Source of the DNA: DASUMF01 sp040510575
GTDB lineage: Bacteria > Actinomycetota > Acidimicrobiia > IMCC26256 > DASPTH01
NCBI GenBank assembly: GCA_040510575.1
Contig: JBEVIU010000132.1
Location: 1 to 9,797, forward strand
Length of the DNA stretch: 9,797 nucleotides
Direction of reading: 5' to 3'
Part shown: one piece after another, positions 1-5,395 of the stretch
Position numbering within the stretch: the first letter of the stretch is position 1
Layout of the letters: each line of letters opens with the position of its first letter
Notes under the pieces: generated by a model
What the model was told of the DNA's origin: nothing
Database searches by the model: none
The model's input: the letters and a program-made list of their open reading frames with translations, nothing else
Program-made: the position numbers and the translations under genes

Positions 1-857
1 TGGTGACGGGCGGCGGTGCCGGCATCGGACGAGGCATCGCGGTGCAGCTCGCGACGCACGGCGCCGACGTGGCAGTGATCGACATCGATCCGGATCGCGC
101 GGCTCAGGCGGTCGCCGCCGTCGAGGCGCTCGGGCGACGCGCGATCAACGCGCCCGCCGACGTGATGGACACCGACGCGCTCCGAGCGTCGATCGCCGCG
201 GCTGACGAGGCGTTCGGACGCATCGACATCCTGGTGAACAACGCGGGCGGGGTCAGTGGACGCCCGTTCCTCGACCAGAGCGAGCGGAGCTGGCGGCGCC
301 ACATCGACATCAACCTCGTGAGCATGCTGGCGTCGATCTCCGCCATCGCGCCGATCATGATCCGCGGTGGCGAAGGTGGCTCGATCGTGAACGTCGCCAG
401 CATCGAGGGGACGCGCGCGGCGCCGATGTTCGCGGTGTACGCAGCGTGCAAGGCCGGCATGATCAGCTTCACCCGCACGATGGCGCTCGAGCTCGCGGAG
501 CACGGCATCCGGGTCAACTGCATCACGCCGGACTGGACGCGGACGCCGGGCAACAGTGGTTTCCGCAACGGTCCGGTGCCCGACCCGCTCCCGCCGCGCA
601 CGCCGCAGTACCTCGAATCGGTGGCGGCCTACATCCCGATCGGGCGTGAAGGAGTCGTCGAGGAGTGCGGCGACGTCGCGGTGTTCCTCTCGTCGTCGAT
701 GGCGCGCTACGTGACCGGCGTGACGATCCCCGTCGACGGCGGCACGTGGGCGTCGAGCGGATGGACCCGCACCGATGCTGGCGGCTGGACCCTGTGGGCC
801 GGCGATCCGACGTTCGCCGCCGCCGCGACGATGTCGCCCGCGCCGCGGCCTGACTGA
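1..857 (+). CDS. SDR family NAD(P)-dependent oxidoreductase, 5'-truncated
   Basis: A short-chain dehydrogenase/reductase, a cytosolic enzyme that interconverts alcohols and ketones using NAD(P). The gene is cut by the left window edge: the first in-frame GTG (3-5) encodes the Val just before the cofactor loop TGGGAGIG, so it is almost certainly internal, and only a few N-terminal residues are missing. Counting that Val as 1, the visible motifs are the glycine-rich loop (2-9), an Asp closing beta-2 (27, suggesting NAD preference), NNAG (79-82), catalytic Ser133, and Tyr146/Lys150 in YAACK. The usual PG after beta-6 is replaced by PDW (176-178). The C terminus runs about 30 residues past the usual VDGG element. 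The substrate cannot be told. The next gene, 44 bp downstream, appears to have its own promoter. The family call is secure and the specificity is unknown. Confidence 0.93.
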   Translation, partial: VTGGGAGIGRGIAVQLATHGADVAVIDIDPDRAAQAVAAVEALGRRAINAPADVMDTDALRASIAAADEAFGRIDILVNNAGGVSGRPFLDQSERSWRRHIDINLVSMLASISAIAPIMIRGGEGGSIVNVASIEGTRAAPMFAVYAACKAGMISFTRTMALELAEHGIRVNCITPDWTRTPGNSGFRNGPVPDPLPPRTPQYLESVAAYIPIGREGVVEECGDVAVFLSSSMARYVTGVTIPVDGGTWASSGWTRTDAGGWTLWAGDPTFAAAATMSPAPRPD

Positions 858-865
858 CGTCCTGC

Positions 866-871
866 TACCTT
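866..871 (+). promoter_or_regulatory. Candidate extended -10 box (TGC-TACCTT) for the selenoprotein gene
   Basis: TACCTT, preceded by TG one base away (TGnTAnnnT), lies 30 bp before the ATG at 902 and just after the SDR stop. A start site near 878-879 would leave a leader of about 24 nt. No convincing -35 was seen. The same TACCTT hexamer precedes the GntR gene at 5383. The call is inferred from pattern only. Confidence 0.35.
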
Positions 872-893
872 TCTGCAACTCGCGCAGAAAAGG
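868..893 (+). repeat. Inverted repeat CCTTTCTGC / GCAGAAAAGG overlapping the ribosome binding site
   Basis: The arms TTTCTGC (870-876) and GCAGAAA (884-890) pair perfectly over 7 bp with a 7-nt loop. Allowing one bulged A, the pairing extends by CC/GG to 868-893. The 3' arm contains the AAAAGG that is the best Shine-Dalgarno for the ATG at 902. It could be an operator at the transcription start, a leader hairpin that hides the ribosome binding site, or an end-of-gene hairpin for the upstream SDR. No U-tract follows, so a classical terminator is less likely. Confidence 0.45.
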
Positions 894-901
894 CGGCACA
901 A

Positions 902-1651
902 ATGAGCGACGAACCGACCACCGAGAAGGCCCGTCGACCGGACCCGGTCGGCAAAGCCGGCTCGACCGCCATCGGTGAGAAGCTGAGCGCGCTGCGCTCC
1001 GGGAACGGCCCGGGAGGGCTGGGGCTCAGCCCCAAGGAGATGCGCAAGCTCGTCAAGCAGTCCGACGGCGTCTCGATGATGAACCAGGCGCCGCGCCTCT
1101 CGGCCGACTCCGTCGGCCCGCTCGAGCACATGCTCCGCATGGTGCCGACGACGCGCCGTCACAAGGAGCCGCGGATCAAGGTCGGCGATCCGGTCGTCGA
1201 CTTCTCGCTGCTCGGCTCGAACGGCGAGACGGTGTCGCTCGAGTCCCTCCGCGGCAGCAAGCCGTTCGCGATCCGGCTCACGAGGGCCATCGGCTCCGGC
1301 GTCATATGACCGGCGTGCGTCCCAGGTCTGGATGACCTGACTCAGAGCTACACCGAGTTCCAAGCCATTGGCGCAGAGCTCATCGTGGTGTTCCCGATCT
1401 CGCACGAGCTCACGAAGGTGGTCGTCGACACGCTCGACCTCCCGTATGCGATCTACTCGGACGAAGATCGCGAGCTCTTCACCGCGTACGAGACCCGCTT
1501 CAGCGCCGGCGCACCGCTGCCGGCGTGGATCGTCGGCGACACCGACGGCGTGATCCGCTTCCTCTGGCGCGCGACGGAGGGTGGCCTCTTCGACCACTAC
1601 CCCGAAGGACCCGAGATCCTCGCGGTGCTGCGCGAGATCCAGGGCGCATGA
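902..1651 (+). CDS. Candidate selenoprotein: peroxiredoxin/thioredoxin-like (redoxin) protein with UxxC motif; TGA 1307-1309 read as Sec
   Basis: Seen: an ORF from ATG 902 (AAAGG about 8 nt upstream) stops at TGA 1307-1309, and the same frame is then open to TGA 1649-1651. Read through, it makes a 249-aa protein. Residues 1-90 are a poorly conserved, polar N-terminal region. Residues 94-245 look like an AhpC/TSA redoxin domain: KVGDPVVDFSLLGSNGETVSL (split as KVGDPVVDF and SLLGSNGETVSL, 93-113), then a beta strand (FAIRLTR), then Sec136-Pro-Ala-Cys139. After that come the helix GLDDLTQSY, FQAIGAELIVVFP, and a cis-Pro-type loop LPAWIVGDTDG near 206-215. Family members carry CPxC here, so the stop replaces exactly the first redox Cys. 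A SECIS-like hairpin lies 10-30 nt downstream. Role inferred: a thiol/selenol oxidoreductase or peroxide-detoxifying enzyme in the cytosol; no signal peptide is seen. The stop codon overlaps the next gene (ATGA). Alternatives are a sequencing error (TGC or TGT to TGA) or a fresh nonsense mutation. Selenocysteine machinery is not in the window. Confidence 0.8.
1319..1339 (+). promoter_or_regulatory. Candidate bacterial SECIS element
   Basis: Immediately after the in-frame TGA, CAGGTC (1323-1328) pairs perfectly with GACCTG (1334-1339) around loop TGGAT, which has a G in its first two positions; the loop begins 19 nt after the TGA. An alternative fold pairs CCA (1322-1324) with TGG (1329-1331) and GTC (1319-1321) with GAC (1334-1336), leaving a two-base bulge and a GGUC tetraloop closed by A-U. 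From memory, the E. coli fdhF SECIS also presents a GGUC loop closed by A-U within CAGGUCUG. Both folds place the hairpin where SelB-bound SECIS elements sit in bacterial mRNAs. No folding energy was calculated. Confidence 0.6.
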
Positions 1652-2244
1652 CCGACACGATCACACACTCCGAGACCTACGACAGCTACCACGTCGGCGA
1701 GGCGGTCTGGTGCCTCGCGTGGGTCGGCATGCCGTTCGTCGTCACCGGCAAGAACGACGAGAAGCGGACGATCGAGATCGAAGGCATCGGTCCCTGCTCG
1801 TTGCCCGAAGGTGCGTTGATCGACGTGACCGAGGCGAACCTGTTCATGCTCACGCACGAGCAGTGGGACTCGATCTGGTACTGGCCCGACAGTGGAGGTG
1901 AGCGGTACCAGCAGGTCGTCGACCGGTTCGTCGAGCAGCACCACGAGGGCGAGATCGTCAACGGATACGTGGGAAGCGGCATCACGGTCACCGACAGCCC
2001 CGATGGTGCGATGGCGTTCCGGCTCAGCTTCGGCGGGTACGGGCACTTCGGACAGATCCAGGCAACACCGGTCGCTGCGCTCACCGACGACGGCGCCGCG
2101 CTGATCCATCTCCACGAGCCGGCGATCCCCGATGAGCGTTGGATGCCGTGCGGACCGTCGCTGCCGCTCGAGCTCAAGATGACGGCGTACCGGTGGTCAC
2201 TCGCCTACGGCAAGATCGTGCTCAACTGGCAGGACTTCGACTAG
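1648..2244 (+). CDS. Hypothetical protein, 198 aa, coupled to the candidate selenoprotein
   Basis: I do not recognise the family. The ATG at 1648 overlaps the TGA of the upstream gene (ATGA), so translation is probably coupled; there is no strong Shine-Dalgarno. The product is acidic and soluble-looking, with no signal peptide or membrane segment. It is rich in aromatic residues (WCLAWVGMPF near 21-30, WDSIWYWPD near 73-81, a Trp in the last few residues) and in Gly/Tyr turns (SFGGYGHFGQ near 127-136). Cys22, Cys50 and a Cys in the MPCGPS segment are the only obvious thiols, and no CxxC is present. The N-terminal half resembles a small beta-rich domain, but that is an impression only. Its tight link to a redox protein suggests a partner, substrate or accessory protein of it, which is an inference. 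Confidence 0.85.
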   Translation: MTDTITHSETYDSYHVGEAVWCLAWVGMPFVVTGKNDEKRTIEIEGIGPCSLPEGALIDVTEANLFMLTHEQWDSIWYWPDSGGERYQQVVDRFVEQHHEGEIVNGYVGSGITVTDSPDGAMAFRLSFGGYGHFGQIQATPVAALTDDGAALIHLHEPAIPDERWMPCGPSLPLELKMTAYRWSLAYGKIVLNWQDFD

Positions 2245-2265
2245 AGCGACTGCCTCGACCGGCTC

Positions 2266-2293
2266 GTGTTGCCTGGCTGGGGGCCGCCAACAC
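2266..2293. terminator. Candidate bidirectional hairpin between convergent genes
   Basis: GTGTTG (2266-2271) pairs with CAACAC (2288-2293), and inside it GGC (2275-2277) can pair with GCC (2283-2285). It lies in the 62-bp gap between the stop of the plus-strand hypothetical gene (2244) and the stop of the minus-strand ferredoxin (2307). A symmetric hairpin here could end transcription from both sides. No U-tract is present, which is common in high-GC actinobacteria. Confidence 0.4.
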
Positions 2294-2306
2294 TGAAGGC
2301 GGCGGG

Positions 2307-2498
2307 CTACTCGACGATCGAGATGGCCTGCTCGGGGCAGTTCTCGACACCGAGGCGCGCCTTGTGCTCCAGGTCGGCGGGAACTTCGTCGCTGACGAGC
2401 GTCGAGTGGCCGACGTCGTCGGGCTCGAACACCTCGGGCGCGAGTGAGTAGCAACGGCCGTGACCGGTGCACTTCTCGAAGTCGATCTGCAGCTTCAT
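2307..2498 (-). CDS. [3Fe-4S]-type ferredoxin
   Basis: A 63-aa ferredoxin of the small single-cluster kind that passes electrons to cytochrome P450s and related oxygenases. The N-terminal Cys motif is CTGHGRC (Cys10, Cys16), with His at the place where a fourth cluster-ligating Cys would sit in [4Fe-4S] proteins. The last ligand is the Cys of CPEQAI (Cys54). The missing fourth Cys points to a [3Fe-4S] cluster. Full length is typical of the family. GGGGAG lies upstream of the ATG with suitable spacing. The gene follows the Rieske gene by 16 bp and is surely co-transcribed with it. Its redox partner (P450 or other oxygenase, and a reductase) is not in the window. Confidence 0.93.
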   Translation of the reverse strand: MKLQIDFEKCTGHGRCYSLAPEVFEPDDVGHSTLVSDEVPADLEHKARLGVENCPEQAISIVE

Positions 2499-2514
2499 GT
2501 CGGCATTCTCCCCG

Positions 2515-2832
2515 TCAGACGTCGATCTGCACGACGTCGTCGACCACCCGTACCGGGAAGGTCATCAGATCCTGGTTGAAGCCGTCGAGTGACGACGGCT
2601 CGACGCACGCGCCGGTGGTGACGTTGTACTTGCTCGAGTGCTGCGGGCACGAGATGAAGCACTTCTCCTCGAGCGGGCGCCCGCCGATGGTCGTGCCCTG
2701 GTGCGGGCAGAGGCTCTGGAAGGCGTAGAACTCGCCGTCGACGTTGGCCACCGCCACCGGGAAGCCGTCGACCTCGACGATCGCGGTCGCGCCGGGCTCG
2801 ATCCAGTCGGTCGGCATGGCGTCGTGGAACAT
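2515..2832 (-). CDS. Rieske-type [2Fe-2S] ferredoxin
   Basis: A 105-aa single-domain Rieske protein. Cluster ligands are in CPHQG (Cys42, His44) and CPQHSSKY (Cys62, His65), the standard CxH-x17-CxxH pattern of oxygenase-type Rieske ferredoxins. There is no N-terminal membrane anchor, so it acts as a soluble electron carrier, usually to an aromatic-ring or other Rieske oxygenase; small homologues also occur in nitrite reductases. The start at 2832 is favoured over an internal Met at residue 6 because AGGAG sits 5 nt upstream. The order SDR, Rieske, [3Fe-4S] ferredoxin on one strand suggests a common redox module, although 144-190 bp separate it from the SDR. Family is clear and partner unknown. 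Confidence 0.93.
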   Translation of the reverse strand: MFHDAMPTDWIEPGATAIVEVDGFPVAVANVDGEFYAFQSLCPHQGTTIGGRPLEEKCFISCPQHSSKYNVTTGACVEPSSLDGFNQDLMTFPVRVVDDVVQIDV

Positions 2833-2892
2833 CTCGTCTCCTCGTGAGATCGCTGAGACCCTCGGCGGGCCCCGGCCGCCATCGGAGAGAGC

Positions 2893-2898
2893 AGGCTA
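2893..2898 (-). promoter_or_regulatory. Weak candidate -10 box for the Rieske-ferredoxin pair
   Basis: The 144-bp gap between the SDR stop (2977) and the Rieske start (2832) holds no gene I can support. On the minus strand, TAGCCT (TAnnnT) lies about 60 bp before the Rieske ATG. No -35 was recognised. The gap length itself suggests that the two ferredoxin genes may have their own promoter besides read-through from the SDR. Confidence 0.25.
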
Positions 2899-2976
2899 CG
2901 TTCTCGGCGTGGCCGACGACGGTGCGAGCGACGACGACCTGGTGCTCGCCGAGAGGAAGGCGCCGCGCGACCTGAT

Positions 2977-3786
2977 TCAGACGTCTTCGCCCGCCATGCG
3001 GCGCAGGCGCCGGTTGGTGCCTTCGAGCCACCGGTCGTAGTCACCGGCCTTGCGGAGGAACGACTCGCCGACCCGCGGGTGCGGGAGCACGAGGAAGCGG
3101 CCGTCGCGCAGGGCGTCGAGCGTCATGTCGGCGCAAAGCTCCGGCTCGACCACGTCGCCGAGATCCATCGCCGCCGAACCGTCGGTCGCTCGGGCGCCCG
3201 CCGCTTCCTCGGCGTCCTCGTCGCGCCCGAAGAACCCGGTGTTCACCGCGTTCGGGCACAGGCACGCGATGCGGATGCCGAGGTGCGCGTAGTTGAGCGC
3301 GATCCACTCGGCGAAGCCCAGCGCGCCGTGCTTGGTGAGGGTGTAGCCCATCGGTGACGGTCCGGTGATCAACGCCGCGGACGAGAGCGTCTGCGCGAGG
3401 TAGCCCTCGCCCTGCTCCACCATCATCGGCACCACCGCCTGCGCCGCCCACACGTGCGCGAGCAGGTTGACGCCGATGACGCGTTCGATCTCCGCGGTCG
3501 AGGTCTCGAGGCCGCCGCCGCCTCCGATGCCGGCGTTCGAGCAGAACGCGTAGACGGGTCCGAACGCGTCGACGGCGCGGGCGACGAGATCCTGCACCGC
3601 GTCTGAGCTGGAGACGTCGCACACCACCGGGAGACCGTCGATGCGCGCCGCGATCTTCTCGGCCCGCGCCTCGTGCACGTCGGCGACCACGACGCGGGCC
3701 CCGTCGCGTGCGAAGCGCTCTGCGAGCGCGCGTCCGATGCCGTGGCCGCCCCCGGTCACCACGACACAGCGCCCTCGAGGATCCAC
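2977..3786 (-). CDS. SDR family NAD(P)-dependent oxidoreductase
   Basis: A classical-type short-chain dehydrogenase of about 269 aa. Motifs, numbered from GTG 3786: cofactor loop TGGGHGIG (11-18), Asp36 at the end of beta-2 (NAD-type), CDV after beta-3, SNAG (83-86, the usual first Asn replaced by Ser), Asn107, Ser136, and Tyr148/Lys152 in YTLTK. PNAVNTGF (178-185) replaces the common PG motif. The C terminus carries a basic Arg-rich tail (RRLRRM). The start is uncertain. All candidates are GTG: 3855 and 3825 would overlap or crowd the divergent gene, while 3795 and 3786 give normal N termini. 3786 is chosen because a -10-like TATCGT lies exactly 7 nt upstream, fitting a leaderless mRNA. It probably oxidises or reduces a ketone/alcohol intermediate in the pathway served by the downstream ferredoxins (inference). 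Confidence 0.9.
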   Translation of the reverse strand: MDPRGRCVVVTGGGHGIGRALAERFARDGARVVVADVHEARAEKIAARIDGLPVVCDVSSSDAVQDLVARAVDAFGPVYAFCSNAGIGGGGGLETSTAEIERVIGVNLLAHVWAAQAVVPMMVEQGEGYLAQTLSSAALITGPSPMGYTLTKHGALGFAEWIALNYAHLGIRIACLCPNAVNTGFFGRDEDAEEAAGARATDGSAAMDLGDVVEPELCADMTLDALRDGRFLVLPHPRVGESFLRKAGDYDRWLEGTNRRLRRMAGEDV

Positions 3787-3793
3787 TGGCCGC

Positions 3794-3803
3794 ACGATAT
3801 CGT
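3794..3803. promoter_or_regulatory. Perfect palindrome ACGATATCGT, candidate bidirectional -10 element
   Basis: A 10-bp perfect palindrome sits in the narrow gap between the divergent SDR and LLM genes. It offers TATCGT (TAnnnT) on both strands: 3798-3803 on plus, and 3799-3794 on minus. Minus-strand initiation 7 nt away would fall on the GTG at 3786; plus-strand initiation near 3811 would give a 30-nt leader with AGGGG before the GTG at 3842. It could instead be a regulator site. Confidence 0.4.
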
Positions 3804-3841
3804 TCGGCGGCCAACCGACGTCCACTCCTTCAGGGGTTCCC

Positions 3842-4879
3842 GTGCAGTTCGACACCTACGCCTTCGAGTCGCCGTTGCGCGAGGTGGGTGACCTCGCCCG
3901 CGGCGCCGTCGAGCTCGGGCTCTCGACCATGTGGTTCACCGAGTCGGCGCACAACCCGTTCCTGCCCTGCGCGGTCGCGTCGGAGGCGGCACCGGCGCTG
4001 GGGGTCGGCACGTCGATCGCGATCGCGTTCGCCCGCAGCCCGATGGTCACGGCCCAGCTGGCGTGGGACCTCGCGGTGCAGACCGACGGCAAGTTCCAGC
4101 TCGGGCTCGGGACCCAGGTCAAGGCGCACATCACGCGACGGTTCTCAGCCGAGTTCGAGCGCCCGGTCGCCCGTCTCCGGGAGTACGTGCTCGCGATGCG
4201 GGCGATCTTCCGCGCGTTCCAGGGTGAGGAGCGCCTCTCGTTCTCCGGTGACTTCTACTCCTTCTCGCTGCTGCCCGACTTCTTCTCTGGCGGCCCGATC
4301 GCGCATCCGAACGTGCCGCTCCAGATCGCGGGCGTCAACACGGGCCTGGCGAAGATGGCAGGCGAGGTGTGCGACGGCTTCCACATCCACCCGTTCCACT
4401 CGAGGGAGTACGTCGTCGACGTCGTGCGCCCCGCAGTGGAAGAAGGAGCGCGGCGCGCGGGTCGCTCGATCGACGACGTCACCTTCATCGCGCCGGTGTT
4501 CATGATCGTGGGCGACTCGGAAGAGGAACGAGCGCCGCAACGGGAGGCGGCACGACGTCAGCTCGCGTTCTACGCCAGCACGCCCACGTACGAGCCGGTG
4601 CTGGCGCACCACGGGTTCACCGACGCCGGACCCGAGCTCCAACAGCTCGTGCGCGGCGGCGACATGGCTGCGATGGCAGCAGTGATGAGCGACGAGGTGA
4701 TTGCACCGTTCACGGTGACGGCGACGTGGGACGAGCTCCCCGACGCACTGATTGCGCGCTACGCGGGGATCGCCGATCGGATCCTGCCCTACCTCAAGCT
4801 GGGATCGTGGAGCGCTTCACCCGAGCACGCGGAAAAATGGGCCAGGGTCGTGCAGGCCGTCACCAGCGCAACTTCCTGA
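3842..4879 (+). CDS. TIGR03617-like LLM-class F420-dependent oxidoreductase
   Basis: A 345-aa luciferase-like (TIM-barrel) flavin/F420 oxidoreductase. Recognisable segments are the N-terminal MQFDTYAFESPL strand region, WFTESAHNPFLP (31-42), TSIAIAFARSPMVTAQLAWD (57-76), GKFQLGLGTQVKAHITRRFS (83-102), and the family strand HPNVPLQIAGVN (155-166). These resemble the actinobacterial subfamily TIGR03617 (MSMEG_2256-type), for which F420 rather than FMN is the expected cofactor; that assignment is by recall. The start is GTG 3842 with AGGGG 5 nt upstream; an open frame extends upstream but covers the divergent SDR. The stop shares its last base with the ATG of the next gene (TGATG), so the two are coupled. 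No signal peptide is present. The substrate is unknown; hydride transfer to an activated C=C, C=N or carbonyl compound is typical. Confidence 0.92.
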   Translation: MQFDTYAFESPLREVGDLARGAVELGLSTMWFTESAHNPFLPCAVASEAAPALGVGTSIAIAFARSPMVTAQLAWDLAVQTDGKFQLGLGTQVKAHITRRFSAEFERPVARLREYVLAMRAIFRAFQGEERLSFSGDFYSFSLLPDFFSGGPIAHPNVPLQIAGVNTGLAKMAGEVCDGFHIHPFHSREYVVDVVRPAVEEGARRAGRSIDDVTFIAPVFMIVGDSEEERAPQREAARRQLAFYASTPTYEPVLAHHGFTDAGPELQQLVRGGDMAAMAAVMSDEVIAPFTVTATWDELPDALIARYAGIADRILPYLKLGSWSASPEHAEKWARVVQAVTSATS

Positions 4880-5265
4880 TGCGCACGAACGACCCGCGCG
4901 TCGTCGCCGAGGTGCGGGCCGTGTTCGACCGGTACGAAGCGGCGCTCGTCACCAACGACGTCGACACGTTGATCGAGCTGTTCCACGAGTCACCGGAGAC
5001 CATTCGGTACGGCATCGACGACGTCCAGCACGGTCATGCCGAAGTTGCGGCGTTCCGCCGGGGCGAGGCGCAGGCGTCGCCGCCACGCCGGTTGGTCGAC
5101 ACGGTGATCACCACCTTCGGCGACGACGTGGCGGTCGCGAACACCCAATTCGTTCCCGACGGCACGACCGCGATCGGTCGCCAGTCGCAGACCTGGATCC
5201 GCACCGACGCCGGGTGGCGCGTCGTGTGCGCGCACGTCTCGTGGGAAGGCGGCCGCGCGCCCTGA
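4879..5265 (+). CDS. AtzH/HpxZ-like protein (NTF2 fold)
   Basis: A 128-aa SnoaL/NTF2-like protein. Residues resembling the AtzH-like family (PF11533, formerly DUF3225) include FHESPETIRYG (35-45), GHAEVAAFR (52-60), TFGDDVAVANTQF (79-91), GRQSQTWIR (100-108) and GWRVVCAHVSW (112-122). HpxZ is linked to oxalurate catabolism in Klebsiella, and AtzH to cyanuric-acid/biuret degradation beside the amidase AtzE; the biochemical role is that of a small partner of an amidase-type enzyme. No such amidase is in the window. The ATG overlaps the TGA of the LLM gene by one base. This 128-aa length is usual for the family. It may instead be a generic NTF2-fold protein, but the RYG and GRQSQTW blocks argue for AtzH-like. 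Confidence 0.85.
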   Translation: MRTNDPRVVAEVRAVFDRYEAALVTNDVDTLIELFHESPETIRYGIDDVQHGHAEVAAFRRGEAQASPPRRLVDTVITTFGDDVAVANTQFVPDGTTAIGRQSQTWIRTDAGWRVVCAHVSWEGGRAP

Positions 5266-5296
5266 CTCGCGCGCGCGTTGACTGCGCGCTGTCAGG
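5261..5296 (+). terminator. Candidate terminator hairpin at the end of the AtzH-like gene
   Basis: CCTGAC (5261-5266) pairs with GTCAGG (5291-5296), and the enclosed GC-only repeats (5269-5276 with 5284-5289) give a second 6-bp stem with a short loop. The outer arm covers the stop codon. No U-tract follows. It would separate the LLM/AtzH-like pair from the GntR-transport block. Confidence 0.45.
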
Positions 5297-5348
5297 AAGT
5301 CGGCAGAAACCCGCGAGGCGACCAACAGGTCGAGGACTCGCTCCCTTC

Positions 5349-5372
5349 ATTGCCGGCACACGCGCAGGCAAT
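5349..5372. repeat. Inverted repeat ATTGCC-N12-GGCAAT upstream of the GntR gene
   Basis: Perfect 6-bp arms at 5349-5354 and 5367-5372, centred about 35 bp before the GTG start, with TGCCGGCA (5351-5358) as a smaller palindrome inside. It covers the -35 region of the proposed promoter and could bind a regulator. The rest of the 130-bp gap (5266-5395) holds only the terminator hairpin and a short CGACC-AACA-GGTCG hairpin at 5319-5332. Confidence 0.35.
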
Positions 5373-5382
5373 CGCGGATCCG

Positions 5383-5388
5383 TACCTT
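5383..5388 (+). promoter_or_regulatory. Candidate -10 box (TACCTT) for a leaderless GntR mRNA
   Basis: TACCTT ends 7 nt before the GTG at 5396, so the transcript would begin at or next to the start codon. No Shine-Dalgarno precedes this GTG and no other in-frame start is available before the helix-turn-helix, which fits leaderless initiation, a frequent mode in actinobacteria. Confidence 0.45.
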
Positions 5389-5395
5389 CACCTGC

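Noticed and set aside
707..1597. Long minus-strand ORF (296 codons) opposite the selenoprotein gene
   Set aside because: Arg/Asp/Glu-rich shadow translation of a high-GC coding region with no recognisable domain; the plus strand has a clear fold.
1525..1647. N-terminal extension of the 198-aa hypothetical gene up to 1525
   Set aside because: The extra residues are Arg/Pro-rich shadow sequence of the overlapping redoxin frame. The ATG at 1648 with ATGA overlap is the natural start.
1385..1651. A separate 88-aa gene starting at GTG 1385
   Set aside because: It is in the same frame as 902-1309 and starts in the middle of the redoxin fold, directly after conserved residues (FQAIGAELI). It has no ribosome binding site. 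It is the C-terminal part of the read-through product.
902..1651. Pseudogene by nonsense mutation or frameshift
   Set aside because: There is no frameshift, no second stop and no decay after the TGA; the TGA is at the Cys codon and a hairpin follows. A sequencing error cannot be excluded, so it is kept as the stated alternative.
2909..3040. Small plus-strand leaderless ORF after TACGTT at 2897-2902
   Set aside because: The -10-like box and GTG spacing are suggestive, but most of the 43-codon product is antisense to the SDR C terminus and resembles no protein.
3641..3841. Upstream extension of the LLM gene
   Set aside because: It is antisense to the SDR N terminus and lacks family similarity; MQFDTYAFES from GTG 3842 is the expected family N terminus and has AGGGG upstream.
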